Assembly: GCA_000711775.1 (NCBI GenBank)
Contig: ARYC01000829.1
Span: 49,196-113,195, forward strand
Reading direction: 5' to 3'
From: Oxytricha trifallax
Lineage: Eukaryota > Ciliophora > Spirotrichea > Sporadotrichida > Oxytrichidae
Length of the DNA: 64,000 bases
The translations under genes and the position numbers were made by a program. The notes under the pieces are model-generated. The model was not told where the DNA came from, ran no database searches, and worked only from the letters and a program-made list of their open reading frames with translations. Below are positions 51,901 to 61,000 of the stretch, piece by piece. How positions within the stretch are numbered: the stretch's first letter is position 1; every line of letters starts with the position of its first letter.

Positions 51901-52043
51901 CGTATATACTCACTTAAATTACTAATATTTAAACATCAAACACCTACATAACCTTAATATAACCATAATAAAGTATGCGATAATAGTCTAATTTAATCAA
52001 TAAAAAACTCAATCAAACTACTGAAAGGGTATTTTAGGTTTTG

Positions 52044-52538
52044 AATCTATGCTCGATAAATGATGCCTTTAAACTCACTCCAAAGAATATATAAAAATAA
52101 TACCGTAAATTTTTTAGACTTATAAACTATTTCAAATATCTATTAAATTTGCCAGGATTGTCAAAATTTGTTAACTATAACTACCTCAAATCTAATTTAT
52201 TTTTATTTATTTTAAATTTCCTAATTTTCAATTTAATAATTTTATAATTGATCTAAATATGTATCAAATAAAATGAAAATAAAGAATTGACTTAGAATTA
52301 TTCCCAGAAAAATAATGAACATATTATTCATTAAAATTATAACTTAAATCTCAAAATCAAAATCGTAAAGATGATATTACTGATATTTATATAATTACGT
52401 AGTCGGTTATCCAGAAATTTCCGCTATGATTTTTTAACTGTGAGAAGTAATCATATTATTTATTGGGCAAGATTTTTGAGATTTATCTACCAATAAATTC
52501 CGAATTTTAAATATTATAATAATAAAGTTTAAAAATCG
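52044..52538. other. AT-rich flank of TBE-2
   Basis: 52044-52085 continues the open frame interrupted by TBE-2. A minus-strand NHSGNFWITDYVI near 52430 looks coding but was not linked. The rest is AT-rich. Confidence 0.35.
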
Positions 52539-52992
52539 GGGTAATGGCCCCCAGGACGGGGCAAGATGAATTTTTATCAAAATTTTTAAACTATTTAAAT
52601 TTCTTTAAAACTTCTATAAACTTGATATAACTCAATTTAAAGGTATCCAATATCCATTTTCCTTGGATAATAGACTCATAATTTATTCGAATATGTTACT
52701 TTTAACATATATATCAATCATTAATGATGATAAAAAATCACGAAAATTATCCTATTATCATAAAAAATAATTATGAAGAGTTTATATTTTTTTAAACTTT
52801 GCTCATTTTTATAAAAGTTAATATGTTAAAAGTAACATATTCGAATAAATTATGAGTCTATTATCCAAGGAAAATGGATATTGGATGCCTTTAAATTGAG
52901 TTATATCAAGTTAATAGAAGTTTTAAAGAAATTTAAATAGTTTTAAAATTTTGATAAAAATTCATCTTGCCCCGTCCTGGGGGCCATTACCT
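52539..52992. mobile_element. Foldback element, second copy of the GGGTAATGGCCCC family, duplication AAAAATCG
   Basis: The ends are GGGTAATGGCCCCC and its complement (last base changed), with arms of about 200 bp. Flanks AAAAATCG at 52531-52538 and 52993-53000 are a perfect 8-bp duplication. The outer ~50 bp closely match the element at 11732-12739, but the interior differs and has no GC-rich cargo. Confidence 0.92.
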
Positions 52993-53000
52993 AAAAATCG

Positions 53001-53746
53001 ATAAAAAGATATAAAAATATTTTTTAGTAATTTTCTTATTAAAAACTGAATTTAGTAAAAAGAAATTTAAAAAAAAATTTAATAAATAATTACTATTAAA
53101 TAAAGTTATTAGTTTTAATATTAAAAAAAAATCTTGAATAATTTCATTAGTAAGTGAGTAAGTTAAATTAATTAATTTCTAATTATATTAATTAATAAAT
53201 TCAAATGTGTGTCGCTTTGAATTTGAGATTAAGTAATTTTCTTAGGAGATTTATCGTGAATATGGTTTGGTTAAAAGTATTCTAAATTTTTATTTTTTAA
53301 AGATTAATTTTCTTTTTTATTTTTATATTATTTTGATTATTCCTCATAATTTTTAAAAAAATTATTGCTAGGGATCCTCATAGAAAAACTATTTTAAATA
53401 AATTTATATTAATTGAGTTATTTTATATATAAATTTCAAATAATTCAATTTCATTTATTAAAGTTATATTATATTTTTTTAAATAATCACTTTATATACA
53501 AAAAACTTCACATTTTATTATAATTAATTATATAATTTTACAAGTCTTAGTTTTTATACTGTAAAAAGTAGCTAAAAGCTTAATTATAGTTAAAAATCAT
53601 TTATTTTTGACTTATAAATAATCTTTTATTTAATATTTAATAAATACAAACACGAACTAATTATTATGAAAACTGTATTTTATTTTTATTTATAAAACTT
53701 AAATTCATTTAATTATCTAAAGCATTATAAATTTTGTTTAGATCAT
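53001..53746. other. AT-rich spacer
   Basis: No coding signal recognised up to the TBE-5 end. Confidence 0.5.
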
Positions 53747-54322
53747 CAAAACCCCAAAACCCCTTAGTGAGGTTTATAAGTGCTTTGATTTGTAGGGTAT
53801 AGTTGGGGTCTTATTGGGGTTAGTAGAGAAATTAGGCCTATTTACAAAATGAGAAATAAAAATTAGCGAAATTTAGGGTCGATTTATGATGAGAAATATT
53901 TAGATTTACTGCTTCAGCTTAGGTATGGTACGAGTATGAATATAGATTAAGTCAAACCAGTATTGAATTATGCAGCTATTGCAAAGCTCTTACACAAGAG
54001 TGCCTCTACTGTTAGATATCACTGCATGTTAGCTGTTTAGCATTTTAATTCTGGTACTTGAAAGCATCCTGCTAGAAAATAAAAGTTCTCACAGCACCAT
54101 ATTAACTACCTCTGTGACTCTAAGACTTTAAAGTATTGGGCACACTTTCCTCTAGACTAGCGACCTATAATGTTTCATCGCAAGTTTCCTGATATGCGCA
54201 TCTCTCCTTAGACTATACCCAAATTTATAGAAGAAATGGTATTACTTTCAAGACTGTCAACAGAGTGAAGAGAGTGATTGATTTTACAGTGCCATTTTAT
54301 AGTAATAATTTAAACTATTGTA
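53747..54322. mobile_element. TBE-5, left end of a TBE-4-type element, truncated
   Basis: Starts with CAAAACCCCAAAACCCC at 53747, with the same terminal repeat as TBE-4. TBE similarity stops near 54322, inside the transposase, with no matching right end of this subfamily. Confidence 0.85.
53849..54320 (+). pseudogene. TBE-5 DDE transposase, N-terminal fragment
   Basis: ATG 53849 (MRNKNQRNLGSIYDEKYLD). Homology to TBE-4 runs through LLHKSASTVRYHCML, a TGA at 54059-54061, and WAHFPLDQRPIMFHRKF. A 1-nt shift near 54225 precedes TVNRVKRVIDFTVPFYSN. It stops before the first catalytic Asp. Confidence 0.75.
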
Positions 54323-54654
54323 GGAATACATTTGATTTAGGAAAATGAATTAAAATTAAACTCATTAAATATGAAAATCATGGCAGTTATGAAATCCAAA
54401 GTGGCTCAAAATTCAAATATGAGACAATTCTACGGTAGATCCTGCAATTTTAGCTGGACTTTACTATTGCTAAAATAGATAAAAATAGGAAATTGAGAAA
54501 TTAATCAAATCTAAATTTATTATTATAATTTTAACCAATTTTACTTTTCGAATCTATTCGAACACTTATAGCTAATGTTCGTCGATTTCCTTAAATTTTA
54601 TCAGTATTGCTAGTTAAAAGAGTAGAAATCACAAATTCATCAACTGTATTTTTA

Positions 54655-54955
54655 TCATAGTAGCCAGTTACAAGTTTTACTGTCCAGCATTGAAAATGAT
54701 TGACAATCATTGACACCTATGACCAAATTCTCGTGATTGAGAGTGGAATCATCATAAATGGTCAATATCTCGTTGCTTGATGAGTGTTGGGTGAAATTTA
54801 GGACCTTATAGTATTCTCCATGTTTTAAAACCCCCAGCTCAGCAACTTTCAAGTCCTGCTCGACTGTTTGAGCACCAAATTCGACACCTTTAATGGAGGA
54901 GGAGCCAAAATGACGATATGAATGAGCGAAAATGAAAGAGGTTTTTGGATTTTTG
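54655..54955 (-). CDS. Hypothetical ORF in the IS630-type element
   Basis: A minus-strand frame open from about 54955, with an ATG at 54852 (MKVAELGVLKHGEYYKVLNF), to a TGA just below 54655. Codon use is balanced and protein-like (NEILTIYDDSTLNHENLVIG). No domain recognised; it may be a segment of a larger protein. Confidence 0.4.
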
Positions 54956-55103
54956 GTTTGATTAGTTAAAATTAAAACTTAAAAGTGTGATATGCAATAA
55001 GGGGCTTTTAATCAAGCAATTAAACGACTTGAACTGCTGTTTCAGTATGTATTGTTGACTTCAAAAGCTCTTACACCCTAACTCATCATCTTCCAGCTCA
55101 ACT

Positions 55104-57842
55104 TCACACAAATCCATGCTTGATGGTACTGCACCACTGCTTCACGCTGAAAGCCCAGAGCTTGTTGACGTCTGTCTTGGTCATGGCCTTCAGAATCTGC
55201 GAGAGCCGCTTCACCAGGTGAATCCTATGAAAAGTTAGGTATAGTAAGCTTACTTGCTGTCAGCTTGCTCTTATCGGAGGTGCCTCTTGATGTAGGAGAA
55301 CAACTGCTCGATTGGGTTAGCCAGGGTGAGTATTCAGCGTTGAAAAGGACAGTCACCTTGAACTTCCTAGCAGTCTCCAGCACCTCTGAATACTTGTGAA
55401 TGACTGCGTTGTCCATGAGCAGCACGAACTTCTTCTGGGCGAGATCCTTGTCTGTGCGCAGCTGGCGCAGAGTGTGATAGAGGAAGTTCTCGAACAGCAC
55501 AGCATCGAAGGCCCCCTCAATGATTTGGCTAGAGATCAGCTGGTCCTTGGTGATAGCTGCCACAAAGCTCATCGAAAATTGCTATCTCTCAGTGGATTCC
55601 TTGGTGATTGAGAGATTTCGAGCCAAGACCCCGTAAGACCCCAACCGCTGGATGACTTGCTGCTTCGCGAATGCGATCGGAGTAAAGGTGAATGAGGGTA
55701 AGGCCTCAACTGCATCGACTACAGCTTGAGATGCTTGATTACTACCCTTAATGGACTTAGGAAACTTAGAATCATCTATAAAAGTGTCAAAATCCAAAGA
55801 ATTCGCTTACTTTCCTGTCGATTCTCTGTGATTTAGCTGCTGCTTTGAGGCCTGCTGGACAGCTGCAAGCGTCGAGGAGTGATGCATGCAATGTTTCCAT
55901 TGCCATTCGCGCTCAATACCTCACTGCCCTTGCGTTGAGTTGATTATAGTCTGAGACTGGCCAGGTTCTGGACCAATGGAGTGAACAGAAGCAGATTTGA
56001 GAGGGGTTTATGGTTAGCTGCTTGATTTCTTGGAAGAGCTCTATATTCTGATCGCGCCGAAGCGCTTCTGCAGGGATGTCTATTGAGCACTGCCCTCTGG
56101 GGCTTCTAGGATAGGTGACAGCTGAGTATACTTGTATTTGTCGCTGCATTTGACAGGGGTGGCAGCGATGCTTTACTCCTTAACATCAAAGATATGTTCT
56201 CTCTAGGCGGAAGATTTCCTCCGTAACTTTGTAAAGATCGATTTCGAGTTTGGCCTTGAAATTTTTGATGGAACAATTCCAGATCCAGCCACTATTCGTG
56301 CAGTATTGCCAATTTAGTCTTCTTAACCTGCTATAGAACCCTTACCATCAGATTTGACATCTCTCGAGCTGCTGATGACGCTGTATTCAAATAGTTAAGC
56401 AATAGCAGCAATACTTACCTAGGGGTTCCCAGAATTGCTTGGGGTCTCAGAATTTCAGCTTTCAGGTAACTTTCATCTTGAATTGAAACTTGGTCTTTCA
56501 AAAATGGGGTGTTCGGGGTCTTCATTTTATCATACTTTCTGACCCCATTGATTATAGATGTGTTCGATTCGATGTTAGAGTTGCCAACTAGCATCTCGCC
56601 ATACTGGATGACATCGTCGGTGACGAGAACCTAGTCTTTACCAACTGCAGGGGCCAGAGAGGAGTCAAATTATTGGTTTTCCTTGTGAAGGGCAGCTGAA
56701 TTGAAACTCCATTGCTTTGTAGGCATGTAATCGCTCTTGAAGTTGGATTCATCCACTGATATGATCACTGCATCCTCCAAGAATAGCTGCGCGAGCAGTC
56801 TTGACACCCAAAGCCTCTTCTCGTTGAAGAATGGGTCTCTATACTTCGCATTGGCGTTCTGGGCTTTGCCAAGTCGTAAATGGAAACTTTCCTTGAGTAC
56901 CTTTAATAGCGTAGCAACGCTGGGCACTGTTAGGTTCTTATATTCTTAGTCCTTACTCTGCAATCAATCAAGTTATGATGCAGGCGCCAGCCAGTGATCT
57001 TGTATATGCCTTGCTGTTAGAGTATAGTAGCAATCGCCTTCAGCAACAGCGGGTTGCTCCGCGTATTCTTCCTCCCATTCTTGAGCTTTTGTTTTGGATT
57101 CAGCACTCTGTGCTCCACCTCATACTTGAACTTCTCGATTGCTTTGTATACAAATCGTCGATCCACACCCATCTCAAGTGCTAAATCCTTGGGTTTCATG
57201 CCCTCCACCTTGTATTGTTAAACCACTTAGATTTTCTTTAGCGCCAGCTTCGCATCTCGACGTTTCAGGTAAGGATTCTTGGAGGATCCATTCATTGGTT
57301 AATGGTTTGAGTAGTCACGATTTGATAAATCGAAAACCCCAGCCTGCTCTTTCATGAAGTCTTGCAGGCCTTACCACAGCTCATCGCTCTACTTTATCTG
57401 CAGGTTCTTATGCATTACATTAGAGTTTATCTACCCTGTATGCTGTTATGGCTTTCTAATCATACGAAGGTACTGCTCAAGGCCATAACAAAGCTAGTCA
57501 TCAGTTGCCAAACTTGAAATATCGACTAGACGATGATACTGCTCACTCAACATTGTCCAATGGCAGTCGTATGATTTGTCCACCCAGAATTCCCATCGTT
57601 GATGGCGGCACCTACCAATTGTTAAGGAGAGTACCTGAGGTGTAAGTGAGCTTCAATGGCTTAGGAATTGAGGGGAAGTTGGTGCCCAGCACGACCGATG
57701 TCCACTTGAGTATAGTTTCTACTATGGCTTCAGCGCACTCTGCTTGATTTCCTCTAACTCTTGATTGCAGAGAAATCCAAAGTTCAGAATCGACTGCGAT
57801 GAAAACTGTGTTGAGAGTGAGAATTAATAGACTATTCATCAC
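55104..57842 (-). pseudogene. IS630/Tc1-type DDE transposase, interrupted
   Basis: Minus strand, GC-richer than its surroundings. The N-terminal part has an HTH-like segment (MKPKDLALEMGVDRRFVYKA) near 57200-57140. First catalytic Asp in VIISVDESNFKSDYMP near 56765; second in VLLMDNAVIHKYSEVLE near 55435; Glu in NPIEQLFSYIKRHL near 55300. After a 29-bp intron (GTAAGC...CATAG, 55254-55226), the protein ends HLVKRLSQILKAM...IKHGFV with TGA 55106-55104. The frame slips by one base between EYSP and ANPIE, and again before PSVATLLKVL (about 56935). About 430 codons separate the two Asp motifs where this family usually has far fewer, so an insertion of roughly 1 kb (about 55650-56690) is likely. 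This transposase is distinct from the TBE transposases. Confidence 0.75.
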
Positions 57843-58051
57843 TTCTAATCTACTACGACAGCTATTCCATGTAAGGAGGGGTTTTGGGGTTTTGAAATAA
57901 ATTAAAATAGAAATATAAATACAAGTATGGAATATTAAAATCAGCAGTGTATAGTAATGATTGCTGTTGATAGAGGTATGAATTATATGTGATTAATTAT
58001 TTAACATGCTGAATTTAAACTTCAATATAACGAATTCACCTAAACTCACTA

Positions 58052-61000
58052 TCATTCGTAAATCCACTCCTCTTTATCACCCTTTACAATCAAGTAGGCA
58101 GTTGCATGCTCGAAGCAGTGAGATCCTGTCACTGTTCCCATGTTGAGGGCTTTCTTCATTCTTGCCAATCTGAGTTACAGGTGGGGTGATAGCAAATTCT
58201 AAGGTTGAGTCTTGCGCTGGCTAGTTCTCTTCGATACTTGACTCTTTAGATACTGTATAGTACCCTTGTGGATTTTAGTGTTCGGGTGAAGGAGGTGGCA
58301 TATCAAAATCTCATATCTCTATGCTATAGATAGTAGTTCCTCGCCTTTGCTGGTCCTGATGTGAAAGGCTCTAAGGGACTTATTTTCATTTAACCACTTC
58401 TTGAGATAGGTGATGAGGCATTGATGCTGGAACGATGTGGACTTGTAAGAGAAACTCATGAAATGATTAGCAAGCCTTTGAAACACCATCGCCATGTACC
58501 ATCCTTGCTCAAACAAACTCTTGGCATTCTGAATTTACTTTGATGATGGTTTGTAGGGAAGTTGGCCCTTGCGGGGTCTCTCTTTATAGGTGCCAGGCCT
58601 CCAGCTAATATGTGTTTTTGAATGAATGAAATTAAACTTGGAACAGCCTAAGAAATCAAAGATATCGATGTCGATTTTCTCATTGGTCCTTAAATTTTCA
58701 AAGCATCTGCACAGTTTGGATTGGACTCGTCAAGATAGGCAGCGAATGTATTGTTGACACACCTAACCATTTGGCTGTTGAGGTAAGACTCAAAAATAGA
58801 ACGTTTAGTCTCTTGCATCAGCCCAATAACTTTGGGGTTCACGAATTCTATCGTAAATAAGAATAGAGATATATATCTTACTTAGGGACTGTTCCTTGAT
58901 TCTAGTATTTAATATATTAAGCATGGCTTGAGAGTATACTAAAGATTTTAGCTAATATATATTTTCTCTGGATAAAGTTATATGTCAAGTGTAAGGTATT
59001 CGAAATACACACCTTCAAGAATCTCACCTCTGGCGAGAAGCTGGTGTTGCATGCAGACCTAAATTATTGAATATCGAATATAATTACTGGCTTTGCTGGA
59101 ATTGGAACATTCAAACCCCAAAACCCTTTCAGTAGTTTGATTGAGTTTTTGATTGATAAAAGTAGACTATTAGTGAATACTTTATTAAGGTTTTAATAGG
59201 GTTTATGTAAGGGTTTAATGTTTAAATATTAGTATTTTAAGTGAGTATATGCGAGTTTGGGGTCAGTTTATGACAGGGAGTATATAGATTTATTGTTTAA
59301 GTTGCGATATGGATGTGATGAATATAGTGAATAACTCAAGCCTGTTCTGAATTATACGTCTATAGCAAGGCTACTCTATAAATCTCCAGTAACTGTGAGG
59401 TCTCACTGTCTATCAGCATTGAATTTAAAGAGATAGCATCTTAATTCTAAGCCTAAGAGACCCTTAAAATTTTAGCAGCATCATATTGAATATCTTATTA
59501 ATGATAAGACTCTTAAATACTGGGCTCATTTCTCTCTAGCCTAGAGGGCTGTGATGTTTCATCGCCAATTTCCTGAGCTTCACATATCTGCTTAATCGAT
59601 AGCTAACATATATAAAAAGAACGGAATATCTTACAAGACAGTCAATCGCATTAAGAGAGTGATTGACTCTAATGTTCCATTTTAAAAGAATAATTTAAAT
59701 TATATACTCGATTAAATGCAGAGGTCTTAAGAGCATAATATTAAGTTCATACACGCTGATGAAGCTGTATTTACATTTAATACCTTCATATCAAGGTCTT
59801 GGTATAAAAGATATAGCAACATTGAAGTATATGATTAAAAGGTTAAGGTTTAAACTCATGCAATTCTTGGTTGAATAAGCGAAGATAATGGCCTCGAGAC
59901 TTATGTTATCCACCCTCGCTCAATAAAGACCGAATAATACATAAAGTTCTTATATTAACTCAGAGATAAGTACGCCGACTAAGAGATTATTCTGTTTGTA
60001 GATAACTTATCTGTCCATAAAACTAAAGACACAAGGAAGGAATATGAAAGGCTAAACATAACACCTGTATTTAATGTTCCCTACAGTCCTCAGTTCAATG
60101 GTATTGAATTATATTGGGGGTTATTGAAAGGTCATTATAAGAAATTGCTACTCTATCACTTGATGCAGGACTTAAAGATAGATACAGTAGATTTTATTAA
60201 GAGTGCTGCTAAGAGAGTCAGCGATGATAAAGCTAAAGTACGTGCAAGAGAAGGGAGATTTTGTGTTTATAAATAAGTTTTAGATTTAAACGAATGAATA
60301 AGTTCACATATTAAATTTTCCTGTAAAGGGAATTGGCTTCTCTTTCTTTTCTTCCTCTTAAGGCTTGCTTGGGCCCATGTTTCTTCTCTTAGTGCCAGCT
60401 CCTGCATCTATGTTTCATCTCTTCTGGCTTTTATAAATCTTTGAAGAGCCTCTTACTCAATTCATGTTTTACTTGAGACTTTCTCTCTCTGTTTAATTTG
60501 CTGCGCTCTTTCATCAAGTATATAAAAGTACCAGGTTTTTCTATAAAGTTAGAAGACTAAGCTTACTTGAGATGAAAGGATGCTTTTGAAGTTCCTTCAG
60601 CCTGGTGTCACTTATTTTAATACCTTGCTTCTCTTTTTCTTCAGGAGAGATGCTGTAGCGTTTCTTATGAGCTTCTTAAATAACTTCATTTAAGTACTCC
60701 AGGTTTCAGAGTTGCAAGAACACCAAAGAAGAAGTTTCTCTCTGGCAACCTATTAGAGAGCTGTAGCTTTGATGGAAGGTAGAGAGCTACGTCTGGATCG
60801 CTCATAGCATCGTCATATAGGTTTGTCACTGATATTTCAGGGTAGTTTGGTATCTCGATCATCCTAATTTCATTAGACTTAAAAGCATTTTTCTCTTCAC
60901 TTAACAATGCTTTTAAGAATGATATTTTTGTTCCCTCCTGTGTTGGCAAGAACAATCCAACTATGGTTAATAAGTTAGTTATAAGTGAAAACTTACCTTG

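Larger units (their letters stand above)
39506..52043. mobile_element. TBE-2, host of two nested TBEs (12.5 kb span)
   Basis: The left end CAAAACCCCAAAACCCC is at 39506; the right end (AGGGTATTTTAGGTTTTG, degraded) is at 52043; both flanks are AAT. Without the inserts TBE-3 and TBE-4 it is about 4.5 kb, including an extra ~370-bp segment (46362-46733). Its own three ORFs are recognisable but damaged. Confidence 0.9.
54323..57894. mobile_element. Element with IS630/Tc1-type transposase and one C4A4 terminus
   Basis: The right edge (57878-57894) reads GGGGTTTTGGGGTTTTG preceded by TAAGGA, as at the TBE-4 end, but further inward the sequence is unlike any TBE here. The left border is only the point where TBE-5 similarity ends. 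The distance from the TBE-5 end at 53747 to 57894 is 4148 bp, a typical TBE length, so TBE-5 and this part may form one chimeric element. The flanks CAT and AAA do not match. Confidence 0.5.

Noticed and set aside
54826..54840. TTTTAAAACCCCC as the missing left end of the IS630-type element
   Set aside because: It lacks the CAAAACCCC start and any similarity to the right terminus, and it lies inside an open frame.
57878..57894. C4A4 repeat as a real telomere or macronuclear chromosome end
   Set aside because: Sequence continues on both sides, the repeat is only 17 bp, and it matches a TBE terminus; macronuclear telomeres are added de novo.
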